This document shows, one piece after another, positions 33,223 to 42,926 of a stretch of DNA of 64,000 nucleotides (position 1 is the stretch's first letter; each line of letters starts with the position of its first letter). The DNA is from Bacteroidota bacterium (GTDB lineage: Bacteria > Bacteroidota > Bacteroidia > NS11-12g > UBA955). The stretch spans positions 34,192-98,191 of the forward strand of contig JAGXTF010000031.1 in the NCBI GenBank assembly GCA_018333525.1, written 5' to 3'. The position numbers and the translations under genes are program-made. A model generated the notes under the pieces. The model had not been told where the DNA came from, searched no databases, and was given only the letters and a program-made list of their open reading frames with translations.

Positions 33223-36200
33223 ATGTCAAAAATTACAAGGTTCTTCTTTATCCTGTTTTTCTTTTATTCAAACGCAGTTTGGTCTCAGGATGGGGCAAAG
33301 GCCGCATTGGAACAGGATGCAGTCTTTATTCAAAATGCCGGACAATGGAGCGATGGCAGCTTGTTTTACTTTGCCAACGGGGATATACAGGCCACCTTTT
33401 TTAAGGACCGAGTGAGATTTGCAATGGTGCGTATCTCTGAACACAAACATCCGGGAGAGTTTACAGAAGTTAAAGGGGAGCGAATTCAGAGAAAAACGGA
33501 AGAAAGCCGCGTTCAGGCGCAGGTCTGGGATTTGATTTATGCAAATGCTTCTGATTTCCGAATTGAAGCCTCCGAACAGGAAAAATCTTACATGGGATTT
33601 GTCAATCAAAATACAAATTCCAAAATTCTATATCCGAATGCATATAAAACACTCACTATCCGAGGGCTTTACAATGGTGTAGATGCTCAATTTGTTATAG
33701 AAAACGGACAATTAAAAATCAATTATTTGTTTGATAATCAAAATAAGATTTCGAACATTCGAATTCAAATAAATGGCTGGCAGAAAACCAGCGTGAACAG
33801 CAATGGGAACCTGGTACTCAGTGGAAAGTATAATGAAATTACTGACAGTATTCCAATGAGTTATTTACAAGTTGGAAATAATAAAATTTCTGTAACAGCC
33901 AAATACATTCAACTGTCTGAAAATTATTTTGGATTTGCATTGGAATCCCAACCGGACGGCGATTTGCCATTGGTGGTGGATCCTTTATATTTGGATTACA
34001 GTACCTATTTTTATGGGAAATTAAATAATGGTGGAAATTATATTTACGATGTAGAAGTAGATAAAAATAATTATTCTTATTTGGTTGGTTATACCAACGA
34101 CAAATTTGACGGAACTCCCGGTACTTATGATACCATTTTGAATAACACAGACGGTTTTTTGGCGAAAATGCCGATTGCCGGAGGTACACCATTGTATATC
34201 ATTTACATTGGGGGTAGCCAGTGGGAATATGCTTATGCCATGGCTGCTACAGCAAACGGGGATTGTTATGTTACCGGTTATACAATGTCTACGGATTTCC
34301 CTACTACCAGCGGGGTACTGGAACCCTCCAGACCTTCCTCAAGTACCTATACCAGTTTTGTTTTTGCCATCAAATCGGATGGTTCTACTTTGATTTATTC
34401 TTCCTATATCCGTGGCTGGAGCTGGGTAGTGGATGTGAATGAACAAGGCCAGGTTTACATTGCACCATATGGAGATGCGCCATATACAGAAACTGCAAAC
34501 ATTAACCCTGTAGGTCAGGTTGGCGGCAACCCGGAAGCAAATGTTATACGCTTAAATTCAGCCGGAAGTAAGATTTTGGATTGTGTTACATTGAAAGGAG
34601 ATTATGCTGAATATGTATATGCATTAACTGTTGATGCTAAGAATCAGGTTTACGTTGCAGGTGCAACCAATAGTGACAACCTTCCGGTTACTTCCGGTTT
34701 AAAGAATTTCGGAGGCGCCTTTAAGGGCGGTTCTTATGATGGTTTTTTGTTTAAAATTGATTCCGGTTTTACCAAATACCTTATCTCCAAATACATTGGA
34801 ACTACGGGATATGATTACATATCTGCCATTACAGTTAATGATCTGGAGGAAATATTCATTGAAGGAATTGCAGGCGCGGCAGAATTACCTGTAGCAACCA
34901 ATTCCTACCCCGGTGGTGGATCTACTACCGGTTGGGGCGGCGCTTCATTCATTATGAAAATTCAGAAGAGCGGCCTTTATCCCATGTGGACCACATACAT
35001 CATTAACAATACCTGGGCATGGCGCCAGAGAATTTCTGTTAATGCAAAAGACGAAGTATTATTTGCAGGAACTACCTGGGCTAATAACCTTCCTACTACT
35101 TCCGATGCTTATCAAAAGACATTAAAATCCGCACCTGACGGGTATCTTGGAAAACTAGGCACTTTGGGTCAAATCAACTATCTATCCTATTACGGGGGAA
35201 GTAATTATGAATATTTATTTGCAGTACAAACCAAACGAATTGGTTGCGTAACGCAATTGATCATGGGTGGATACAGTGCCTCTAAGGACTGGCCTTTGAA
35301 AAATCCCTGGAAATCAGCACCAAGTGGTACAGGATTCTGGTCGGGGGCCGTATGCAAATGGAGGGACACCTTGCGTGTAGACCCAATTGAAATTGGACCG
35401 GATCAGGTGATTTGCGACCGTGTGTATCGCATTCTGGATGCCGGGAATAAAGGTGCCAGTTACAAATGGAGCACCGGAGATACTGTAAGAAGTATCATAG
35501 CAAAACAACCAGGTAAATATTGGGTAACCGCCTCCTATGGTTGCGGATATGTTTCCGATACAGCAGTGTATAAAACAACACCGTCCGCAAAATTATATTT
35601 GCCTTCGGATACTTTGGTTTGCGATCAATATACAGTAGTACTGGATGCGAGAAATGATACGATAAAAGGTATACGCTATTTATGGAGTACAGGGGATACC
35701 ACGCAAACAACGAAAGTCACAAAAAGCGGAATTTATTATTTGGAAATGCAAACGCCGGTATGCGGAGTGAGATATGATACCATCAACCTGGATAAACAAT
35801 ATTCCCCTAAAACCGGAATTACTCCAAGAGATACAACGGTATGCATGCCATTCAATTTAGACCTGTATTCCGGCAGTGACACAATCAAAGCAGCGTATCT
35901 CTGGAATACCGGAGATACCACCAGAAATATTACGATTCAAAAAGCGGGGATTTATGAAGTAAAAATTAACAATATCTGTGGCATTATTTCTTCACAAACA
36001 GAAATCACTTCTGATACAGTTCCAACGATTTCCTATACCGTTGATTCCCTTTTATGTGATAAGAGTGCATACATTACTCCAACTGGAAATAAATCTTCAT
36101 ATACCGCATTAAAATGGAGCGATGGAGCGGATAGTCTGGTACGGACTTTTCATCAATCAGGTAATTGGACTGTGGAGATTAAAAACCAATGTGCTACACG

Positions 36201-37356
36201 AACCGATACAGTAAAACTGGTATTTGAAACCACACCAAAAGCCTTTACTATACCAGATTATACCTGGTGTGATTCCATATTTGCATCATTTAAAATTAAT
36301 GACAATTTAAATACTACCATTTATTGGAGCACAGGCGATACCGGACATGTTTTTAACATTGATAAAACAGGAATGGTAATTGGGAAAGCCATAAATTTAT
36401 GTGGAAGTGCCTCAGATACTTTTAATGTAATTGCAAAATATACTCCGGTAGTATTACTTGGAAAAGATACACTGGTTTGCGATCAAAAAACCTTTTTAAT
36501 TCAACCGGTAACATTAAAGAATTTCGATTCCATTTATTGGAACAATGGCATTAAAACCAACACATTAAATATTACCCAGCCGGGCATTTACAGTTTGCAC
36601 GCAATGAGCAGTTGTGGAACTGCCATAGACGATATTGAAATTAAATTCCTCGAAAAACCAACTGTAAATACAAGCCAGGATGCACTGTTTTGCGATGCGG
36701 TTACTTCCGGGTTTACCATTGACGCAACACTTGGCGGAGGCCTTGCCACCGGCGCATGGAATGATGGCAGTACCAATTTAATTTTACCTGTGAATACTTC
36801 CGGAACCTATATTTATAAATCTACAAACGCATGTGGAACAGATGCCGATACAACACTAGTGGATTTATATATTTCTCCGGTTGTAGATCTCGGTTTGGAT
36901 TCCAGCTATTGCGGATTGCCTGATATCACTTTTGATGCCGGAATCGGCTTTGCATCTTATTTATGGAATAACGGCTCTACCGGTCAGTATTTGAAGTTGA
37001 AAGAATTTGGAAAATACAGTGTAACCGTTACGGACCAACATGGTTGTAAAGGTTCTGATGAAATAGAAATTACTGCATTCTGTAATTTAATATTTTATGT
37101 ACCGGCATCCTTTACCCCTAACCATGATGGAGTAAATGATATGTTTGGTCCTGTTTCCAAAGACGTAGAAAATTTGCGTTTTCATATTTACAATCGTTGG
37201 GGACAAGAAGTATTTTTCACCAATGATCCGAATGGAAAATGGGATGGAACTTTTAGCGGATTGAGCGTGAATGATGGCGTATATGTATGGAAAGCCAATT
37301 TCAGCAGCTACAACAAACGCTATGAAATGAATGGCGTGATTACGCTGTTGCGTTGA
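33223..37356 (+). CDS. Large T9SS type B cargo: SBBP propeller, Ig-like repeats, gliding-type C-terminus
   Basis: 1377 residues from ATG at 33223 (MSKITRFFFILFFFYSNAVW then SQ, a good signal peptide); an in-frame ATG at 33181 adds an unlikely leader. Residues about 30-265 match the N-terminal domain that precedes SBBP repeats (F-I-Q-N-A-G-Q-W, F-F-K-D-R-V, P-L-V-V-D-P). About 270-725 is SBBP propeller (Y-V-T-G-Y-T, D-G-F-L-x-K). From about 730 to 1290 there are seven or eight ~75-residue units with V-C-D-x-x-x-x-x-L-D-A, Y-x-W-S-T-G-D-T and P-G-x-Y-x-V. The last ~80 residues (YVPASFTPNHDGVNDMF ... IYNRWGQEVF) are the CHU_C/type B sorting domain. Surface adhesin-like; ligand unknown. Confidence 0.9.
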   Translation: MSKITRFFFILFFFYSNAVWSQDGAKAALEQDAVFIQNAGQWSDGSLFYFANGDIQATFFKDRVRFAMVRISEHKHPGEFTEVKGERIQRKTEESRVQAQVWDLIYANASDFRIEASEQEKSYMGFVNQNTNSKILYPNAYKTLTIRGLYNGVDAQFVIENGQLKINYLFDNQNKISNIRIQINGWQKTSVNSNGNLVLSGKYNEITDSIPMSYLQVGNNKISVTAKYIQLSENYFGFALESQPDGDLPLVVDPLYLDYSTYFYGKLNNGGNYIYDVEVDKNNYSYLVGYTNDKFDGTPGTYDTILNNTDGFLAKMPIAGGTPLYIIYIGGSQWEYAYAMAATANGDCYVTGYTMSTDFPTTSGVLEPSRPSSSTYTSFVFAIKSDGSTLIYSSYIRGWSWVVDVNEQGQVYIAPYGDAPYTETANINPVGQVGGNPEANVIRLNSAGSKILDCVTLKGDYAEYVYALTVDAKNQVYVAGATNSDNLPVTSGLKNFGGAFKGGSYDGFLFKIDSGFTKYLISKYIGTTGYDYISAITVNDLEEIFIEGIAGAAELPVATNSYPGGGSTTGWGGASFIMKIQKSGLYPMWTTYIINNTWAWRQRISVNAKDEVLFAGTTWANNLPTTSDAYQKTLKSAPDGYLGKLGTLGQINYLSYYGGSNYEYLFAVQTKRIGCVTQLIMGGYSASKDWPLKNPWKSAPSGTGFWSGAVCKWRDTLRVDPIEIGPDQVICDRVYRILDAGNKGASYKWSTGDTVRSIIAKQPGKYWVTASYGCGYVSDTAVYKTTPSAKLYLPSDTLVCDQYTVVLDARNDTIKGIRYLWSTGDTTQTTKVTKSGIYYLEMQTPVCGVRYDTINLDKQYSPKTGITPRDTTVCMPFNLDLYSGSDTIKAAYLWNTGDTTRNITIQKAGIYEVKINNICGIISSQTEITSDTVPTISYTVDSLLCDKSAYITPTGNKSSYTALKWSDGADSLVRTFHQSGNWTVEIKNQCATRTDTVKLVFETTPKAFTIPDYTWCDSIFASFKINDNLNTTIYWSTGDTGHVFNIDKTGMVIGKAINLCGSASDTFNVIAKYTPVVLLGKDTLVCDQKTFLIQPVTLKNFDSIYWNNGIKTNTLNITQPGIYSLHAMSSCGTAIDDIEIKFLEKPTVNTSQDALFCDAVTSGFTIDATLGGGLATGAWNDGSTNLILPVNTSGTYIYKSTNACGTDADTTLVDLYISPVVDLGLDSSYCGLPDITFDAGIGFASYLWNNGSTGQYLKLKEFGKYSVTVTDQHGCKGSDEIEITAFCNLIFYVPASFTPNHDGVNDMFGPVSKDVENLRFHIYNRWGQEVFFTNDPNGKWDGTFSGLSVNDGVYVWKANFSSYNKRYEMNGVITLLR

Positions 37357-37399
37357 TTTTCTAAAATAGCTGCAGGCCTCAAGCCACAAGCTCGTGGTT

Positions 37400-37487
37400 T
37401 CTGTGGTTTCTGCCCGCCCGTGCCGGTACGGACGGGTGTGCCCCATAAAATGAAAAAAATGAAAGAATGAAGCTAATGAAAAAATGG
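37400..37487. repeat. 88-bp direct repeat, copy 1
   Basis: Runs from TCTGTGGTTTCTG through a GCCCGCCCGTGCCGG / TACGGACGGGTG palindrome (37412-37438) to AATGAAAAAATGG. It matches 37548-37635 at a fixed offset of 148 bp with two differences. Confidence 0.85.
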
Positions 37488-37547
37488 GAACAGCTGCTGG
37501 CCACTGGCTTCTGGCTGTTGGCCAGTTCAGGTCTTTGATCTGTGGGT

Positions 37548-37635
37548 TCTGTGGTTTCTGCCCGCCCGTGCCGGTACGGACGGGTGCGCCCTATAAAATG
37601 AAAAAAATGAAAGAATGAAGCTAATGAAAAAATGG
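37548..37635. repeat. 88-bp direct repeat, copy 2
   Basis: Second copy; its palindrome lies at 37560-37586. Between the copies is unique DNA with a short GGCCACTGGCTTCTGGC / TGGCCAG self-similar stretch. No gene in this 462-bp gap. Confidence 0.85.
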
Positions 37636-37728
37636 AATACGGCCATTGGAGTTTGCGAGTGAAACGAGCTATTGTGTCGAACTGCTGCGATGTGTTTAAA
37701 CCTATAAGTGAGTTACTATAAAAGCTTT

Positions 37729-37755
37729 GCCCGCCCGTGCCGGTACGGACGGGTG
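37729..37755. repeat. Third copy of the CCCGCCCGTGCCGG palindrome
   Basis: Only the 27-bp palindromic core is shared with the two 88-bp repeats, which shows that the core can occur on its own. Confidence 0.75.
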
Positions 37756-37818
37756 TCCATTGCGATGAGCGCAGCTCCCTTGTGTTTTTGTGTTGAACAA
37801 ATATCTTGCAGCGAAAAA

Positions 37819-39360
37819 TTATTTCCTGATTTCTATTATCGCAACAACCCCTTTTTCTTCATTGTAAGGAGTGCGAAATTGAATGGCATCATTCACTGTA
37901 AACTTTACATCTGTAGCTAATTCTCCCCTCAAAGCACTGTGCACCGCAAATCCATAATCGCGGTTAATATTTCTATTAATTTTTTGATTTATTTCTTCAA
38001 AATTTACCGGTTTTCTGGTGATATAAATTGCAATGAAATCTGATGTGCCAATATTATCTGGTTGCATATTAAAATACCTTGGAAACACTCTGGTACCTGA
38101 TACACCGCAATAAGGACTGTGCTTTGCTGTATATGGATATAAAACGTAGGAAGAGGCATTGGTATCCTGGCCAAAAATGTAGGAATAACATTCTACATTG
38201 TTTTTTATTTTAATTTTAAACGGAGTACCCGGGGCAACTTTATTTTTTGTAACAAATCGTCCGTTTGCTTCAGTCAAAGGAATATCTGATTTGGTATTGT
38301 TGTTCATCAATGAAAAAACGACTTCGAATTTTTCTGGTTTTACCTCATCGTATTTTCCCATTGGTGCATACGCATATGCTTCTTTTACAAAATCAACAAA
38401 GTCCGCATATCTTACCCATGCAATTCCATTTTCTCCCCATTCCGGGCCCCAGGAATTCATCAACTGTAATGCACCACCTTCCAGATTATCATCGTACCCG
38501 ATAACCGTCATTGCATGTCCGCCAAATCCATTCTGGTCTCTGTCATCTGAATTTGGATGCCATACTTTTTTGCCCATCATATCCTGCATAAAACTGCCAC
38601 CCACCATCATTCCAATAACCACCGGAGAACCGGCTTTTAAGGACTGCTTAATCTGTAAAATATCCTGAAGTTTTAATCCGGCATTTGGATTTTCTCCAAG
38701 CCTCTGAGCCCCTTTTATTTTAAAATTCGCTGCTTTATCGTTCAATCCGTCAGGAATATCTCTGGAACAGGAATTTGGATCATAGGTGAAATCCCGGAGT
38801 GGTACCGCACCGGTTTCAGACATCCATTTTACTGCATTTACAATATAGCTGCCCTGGCAATTTTCATTCAATTTAATATTGTTGAACAAATATGAAGGAC
38901 TGAATGCCACCTGATCCGGATTTTGTCCGGTTTGCCTGGCGTATAAAATAGTTCTTGCCGAATAGGCATTACTCCAGGCAACACAGCTACCCTGCGCTCC
39001 CTGATTCATCCGTTGCGGGCAATAATCCAGCAAAGAGACACTTTCCGGCAAGGGATTCGTTTTATTGTCTTCGTATAAAAAATTGAAAATATCCGCTTTG
39101 GCATATTGCTCAGGATCTAAGGTCCCACCGGTTGCAAATGCGGAGTTGGTTGAATTGTCTGTTCCTGGAATTCCTCCAATACAGCCACCTTTCCATACCA
39201 TTATTCCCCCGATAATTAGAATTGGGATAAGTAATTTGGGATAGCGAAAAACCAGGCCGAGTAAAATTCCAATCAGATTTCCACCGCCCCTTCCTCCACG
39301 GCCTCCTCCACCTGTACCGGAATCGCGGTCATTCGGGTCTTCCACCATTCGAATAGGCAT
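37819..39360 (-). CDS. Membrane-anchored papain-like cysteine protease with C-terminal beta domain
   Basis: 513 residues. A Gly/Arg-rich N-terminus (about 14-27) precedes a membrane helix (about 37-56). The peptidase domain (about 105-330) has Cys126 in NQGAQGSCVAWSNAYS, His282 in GFGGHAMTVIGYDD and Asn302 in LMNSWGPEWGENG, the C1 family triad, with Gln120 of the oxyanion hole. The last ~170 residues, starting near KPEKFEVVFSLMNNN, look like the beta-rich domain often called DUF4384 that accompanies proteases in Bacteroidota (P-F-K-I-K-I-K-N-N-V-E-C-Y-S-Y-I-F, V-L-Y-P-Y). The catalytic domain should face the periplasm. No propeptide of the papain type is seen. Divergent from lpxD. Confidence 0.85.
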   Translation of the reverse strand: MPIRMVEDPNDRDSGTGGGGRGGRGGGNLIGILLGLVFRYPKLLIPILIIGGIMVWKGGCIGGIPGTDNSTNSAFATGGTLDPEQYAKADIFNFLYEDNKTNPLPESVSLLDYCPQRMNQGAQGSCVAWSNAYSARTILYARQTGQNPDQVAFSPSYLFNNIKLNENCQGSYIVNAVKWMSETGAVPLRDFTYDPNSCSRDIPDGLNDKAANFKIKGAQRLGENPNAGLKLQDILQIKQSLKAGSPVVIGMMVGGSFMQDMMGKKVWHPNSDDRDQNGFGGHAMTVIGYDDNLEGGALQLMNSWGPEWGENGIAWVRYADFVDFVKEAYAYAPMGKYDEVKPEKFEVVFSLMNNNTKSDIPLTEANGRFVTKNKVAPGTPFKIKIKNNVECYSYIFGQDTNASSYVLYPYTAKHSPYCGVSGTRVFPRYFNMQPDNIGTSDFIAIYITRKPVNFEEINQKINRNINRDYGFAVHSALRGELATDVKFTVNDAIQFRTPYNEEKGVVAIIEIRK

Positions 39361-39584
39361 GATGCAAATAACGCAGAATTGCCTGGATTAGAAACAATAT
39401 CAAAACTCTCTTTTAGGTACTTTAATAAGTGAAACAAAAATGCACCAAGCAATTTGTGAAATTGAATGCTGCGTCTTTTACCTTCATCCGTCTTTGCTTT
39501 TCTATGAACAGACACCTTTCAGGTATGCCCTTTATAAAGCGCATTGGCTGAAAGTAAACTACATGAAATACCTTAAAATATACT

Positions 39585-39620
39585 TTTGACTTACCTTCTA
39601 TTGAATAAGCCTTAACTTTG
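39585..39620 (+). promoter_or_regulatory. Promoter of the lpxD operon
   Basis: TTTG (39585-39588), 24-bp spacer (slightly long), TAACTTTG (39613-39620), a perfect -7 box. Only eight bases separate it from the ATG at 39629, so the mRNA would have a leader of a few bases at most. Confidence 0.5.
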
Positions 39621-39628
39621 CCGGGTTT

Positions 39629-40651
39629 ATGAAACTTTCTGCGCAGAACATTGCAGACCTTACAGGTGGAAGTGTTGAAGGGAATCCTGAAGCGGAAATC
39701 TCAACAGTTTCAAAACTGGAAGAAGCAGATGGACAAAGTCTGTGTTTCTTTTCCAATCCCAAATATGAACAAGCTTTTTATTCATCCAAAGCAGGAATTG
39801 TAATTGTCCCCCAGGATTTTACCACCTCTCAAAATGTGGCATTTACCATGGTTCGCCATGCCAATCCATATTATGCGTTTTGTGTGGTTCTGGACAAGTA
39901 TTTCAACCCGAACAAACATAAAACCGGTATAGAAGCAGGGAGTTTTATTTCTGCATCCGCAAACGTTGGAGAAGAAGTGTATGTTGGGGCAACAGCCTAT
40001 ATTGACGATGATGCCGTTGTGGGCAAAGGCTGCAAAGTATATCCGCAGGTTTTCATTGGAAAAGGAAGTAAAGTCGGTGCGAATACCATTTTATTTCCGG
40101 GTGTAAAGATTTACGATGGTTGCACAGTTGGCGCGAATTGCATCATACATGCCGGAACCGTTATTGGGTCAGATGGATTTGGCTTTGCTCCAATTGGAGA
40201 TGTATATGCCAAAATTCCCCAGGTAGGAAATGTGATCATAGAAGACTATGTAGAAATTGGTTCCAACTGTTCCATTGACAGGGCAACCATGGGAAGTACC
40301 TATATTCGTCAGGGTGTTAAACTGGATAATTTAATTCAGGTGGCACATAATGCGGAGATAGGAGCAAATACGGTAATCGCAGCACAGGCCGGTATTTCAG
40401 GAAGCACCAAAATTGGCAAAAACTGCCAGATTGGTGGCCAGACCGGATTTGTTGGCCATATCACTATTGCCGATAAAACCGGAATTGGTGCTCAGGCCGG
40501 CGTGAGTAAAGCCATTGAAGAATCCGGTACTAACTGGATAGGTACACCGGCTTTGCCATTGAAGGAGTTCTTCAAATCTCAGGCGGTTTTTAAAAACCTT
40601 CCCGAATTGCAGAGCAGGGTAAATGCCCTGGAAAAAAAATTAAATTCTTAA
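39629..40651 (+). CDS. lpxD: UDP-3-O-acylglucosamine N-acyltransferase LpxD
   Basis: 340 residues. N-terminal uridine-binding domain (MKLSAQNIADLTGGSVEGNP), then a left-handed beta-helix built of hexapeptide repeats (I/V/L-G-x-x-x-x) from about 100 to 310, with the catalytic His in LIQVAHNAEIG near 239, and a C-terminal helix. It adds the second 3-hydroxyacyl chain in lipid A synthesis at the cytoplasmic membrane. First of four close genes: the LpxC-FabZ gene follows after 17 bp. The ATG at 39629 gives the family N-terminus. Confidence 0.97.
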   Translation: MKLSAQNIADLTGGSVEGNPEAEISTVSKLEEADGQSLCFFSNPKYEQAFYSSKAGIVIVPQDFTTSQNVAFTMVRHANPYYAFCVVLDKYFNPNKHKTGIEAGSFISASANVGEEVYVGATAYIDDDAVVGKGCKVYPQVFIGKGSKVGANTILFPGVKIYDGCTVGANCIIHAGTVIGSDGFGFAPIGDVYAKIPQVGNVIIEDYVEIGSNCSIDRATMGSTYIRQGVKLDNLIQVAHNAEIGANTVIAAQAGISGSTKIGKNCQIGGQTGFVGHITIADKTGIGAQAGVSKAIEESGTNWIGTPALPLKEFFKSQAVFKNLPELQSRVNALEKKLNS

Positions 40652-40668
40652 GAAGAGTATACGCGTAA

Positions 40669-42078
40669 ATGAGTAAAATGAATCCAAAACAAACCACACT
40701 GAAGGAGTCTGTGACACTTTCCGGAGTGGGGCTTCACACCGGTGAACCAGTAACCCTGGTATTTCACCCGGCACCGGAAAACCACGGTTATAAATTTCGC
40801 AGAACCGATTTACCCGGCACTCCCGAAATAGAAGCAGATTGCGATCTGGTAACTGACACAAGCCGCGGTACCACATTGGAAAAAAAAGGTGCCAAAGTAA
40901 GTACTGTAGAACACGTGCTCGCTGCACTGGTTGGTTCCGAAATAGACAATGTACTGATGGAAGTAAATGGTCCTGAAATGCCCATTCTGGATGGCAGCAG
41001 CAAACCTTTTATGGATGCGCTGCTACAGGCAGGTATTTTGGAACAGGAAGCAGACCGTGAGTATTTTGAAATTCCCTATAATATCCATTATACAGATGAT
41101 GCCCACGGCGTTGAAATAATTGGTATGCCGGTAGATGAATACCGGTTAACCGTTATGGTTGATTATAATTCTCAGGTATTGGGCAGCCAGCATGCCGCAA
41201 TTACCAACATCAGTGAGTTTCGCGATGAAATAGCATCATGCAGAACCTTTTGCTTTTTGCACGAATTGGAATTTTTACTAGATAACAACCTGATAAAAGG
41301 AGGTGACCTGAATAATGCGATAGTGGTTGTAGACAGGCCGGTAACTCAGGATGAACTGGACAGGTTGGCAACTGTATTTAAAAAACCAACCGTTGAAGTT
41401 AAAAAGGAAGGCATATTAAATAATCTGGATCTGCGTTTTCAAAATGAACCGGCCAGACACAAGTTGTTGGATATGGTAGGCGATCTCGCTTTGGTGGGAA
41501 TGCCGTTAAAAGGACAAATTATGGCTGCAAGACCAGGACATGCAAGCAATGTAGCTTTTGCTAAAAAAATAAAACAGGTTATGAAAAAGGAACTCCGCAA
41601 AAAACAGGATGGAGTTCCGCACTATGACCCTAATGAAAAGCCCATTTACAGTACAAAAGATATAATAAAACTTCTGCCACACAAACATCCCTTTTTGTTG
41701 GTAGATAAAATTATTGCCAAAGATGAGCGATCTGTAACTGCTGTAAAAAATGTAACTTTTGATGAACCATTTTTTAATGGCCATTTTCCGGGTGACCCAA
41801 TTATGCCCGGGGTTTTGCAATTGGAAGCAATGGCGCAGGCCGGTGGTGTACTCATTTTAAGTACAGTTCCGGATCCGGAGAATTATGGAACTTTATTTTT
41901 GAAAATTGACAATGCAAAATTCAAAGACAAAGTAGTTCCGGGTGATACGCTGGTAATGAAAATGGAACTCACTGAACCTGTGCGCCGCGGTATTTGTGTA
42001 ATGCGCGCAAGAGCATGGGTTGGTGACAAACTTGTAAGTGAAGCGGAAATGATGGCTCAAATTGTTAAAATTGTTTAA
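40669..42078 (+). CDS. lpxC-fabZ: Bifunctional LpxC deacetylase / FabZ dehydratase
   Basis: 469 residues. Residues about 5-300 are LpxC: SGVGLHTGEPV, zinc ligands in VEHVLAAL and in ARHKLLDMVGDLAL (His and Asp). Residues about 320-469 are FabZ: LLPHKHPFLLVDKI and FFNGHFPGDPIMPGVLQLEAMAQAGG with catalytic His and Glu. The fusion is characteristic of Bacteroidota. One half removes the acetyl group from UDP-3-O-acyl-GlcNAc, the committed step of lipid A synthesis; the other dehydrates 3-hydroxyacyl-ACP and so competes for the same acyl pool. Lies between lpxD and lpxA as usual in this phylum. Confidence 0.97.
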   Translation: MSKMNPKQTTLKESVTLSGVGLHTGEPVTLVFHPAPENHGYKFRRTDLPGTPEIEADCDLVTDTSRGTTLEKKGAKVSTVEHVLAALVGSEIDNVLMEVNGPEMPILDGSSKPFMDALLQAGILEQEADREYFEIPYNIHYTDDAHGVEIIGMPVDEYRLTVMVDYNSQVLGSQHAAITNISEFRDEIASCRTFCFLHELEFLLDNNLIKGGDLNNAIVVVDRPVTQDELDRLATVFKKPTVEVKKEGILNNLDLRFQNEPARHKLLDMVGDLALVGMPLKGQIMAARPGHASNVAFAKKIKQVMKKELRKKQDGVPHYDPNEKPIYSTKDIIKLLPHKHPFLLVDKIIAKDERSVTAVKNVTFDEPFFNGHFPGDPIMPGVLQLEAMAQAGGVLILSTVPDPENYGTLFLKIDNAKFKDKVVPGDTLVMKMELTEPVRRGICVMRARAWVGDKLVSEAEMMAQIVKIV

Positions 42079-42120
42079 CAAGCCAATTATCATTTTATTT
42101 GAAAAAAGAAAGAATCCTGA

Positions 42121-42903
42121 ATGATCCAGCCTTTAGCATATGTACATCCCTCGGCTAAGATTGCCGATAATGTTACTATTGACCCATTTGTTACTATTCA
42201 TAAAAATGTAGAAATTGATGAAGGAACCTGGATCGGACCCAATGTAACCATATTTGAAGGAACCCGCATTGGCAAGAATTGCAGGATATTTCCCGGAGCA
42301 TCTATTGGTGCAATTCCACAAGATTTAAAATTCGATGGAGAAGAAACCCTTACCATTATTGGAAACAATACAACTGTGAGGGAATATGTTACCATTAACA
42401 AAGGCACGAAAGCTCTTGGCCATACCAAAGTTGGATCTGATGTTCTTTTAATGGCCTACGTACACCTGGCGCACGATTGTATTGTGGAAGACAATTGCAT
42501 TCTTGCGAACAGCGTACAGGTTGCAGGGCATGTTCATATTGGAGAATGGGCCATACTCGGCGGTGCCGCATTGGTGCACCAGTTTGTAAAAATAGGAAGG
42601 CATGCCATGGTAAGCGGTGGTTCCCTTGTGCGTAAAGATGTACCACCATATACAAAAGCAGCACGTGAGCCACTGAGTTATGAAGGTGTAAACAGTATTG
42701 GCCTGCGCAGGCGCAATTTTAATACTGAAAAAATTTCTGAGATTCAGGATATTTATCGCACTCTCTTTGTAAAGGGACACAATACTGCAAAAGCTATAAC
42801 AATTATTGAGACCGAATTTTCGCCTACCCCGGAAAGGGATGAAATTCTTTTGTTTTTAAAAGAATCAGACCGCGGAATCATGAAAGGTTTTATCAGCAAA
42901 TAA
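42121..42903 (+). CDS. lpxA: UDP-N-acetylglucosamine acyltransferase LpxA
   Basis: 260 residues. Hexapeptide-repeat beta-helix (about 5-190; AYVHPSAKIADNVTIDPFV), the catalytic His in MAYVHLAHDCIVED near 121, the G-G-A-A-L-V-H-Q-F-V-x-I-G-x-H motif, and a helical C-terminus. It transfers 3-hydroxyacyl from ACP to UDP-GlcNAc, the first lipid A step. Follows lpxC-fabZ by 42 bp; the ABC ATPase gene is 23 bp downstream. Confidence 0.97.
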   Translation: MIQPLAYVHPSAKIADNVTIDPFVTIHKNVEIDEGTWIGPNVTIFEGTRIGKNCRIFPGASIGAIPQDLKFDGEETLTIIGNNTTVREYVTINKGTKALGHTKVGSDVLLMAYVHLAHDCIVEDNCILANSVQVAGHVHIGEWAILGGAALVHQFVKIGRHAMVSGGSLVRKDVPPYTKAAREPLSYEGVNSIGLRRRNFNTEKISEIQDIYRTLFVKGHNTAKAITIIETEFSPTPERDEILLFLKESDRGIMKGFISK

Positions 42904-42926
42904 ATAATATTTTTTGCCATTCCGGC

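Noticed and set aside
39273..39515. 80-codon minus-strand frame upstream of the C1 protease
   Set aside because: Overlaps the Gly-rich start of the protease in another frame; low-complexity tail, no homology seen.
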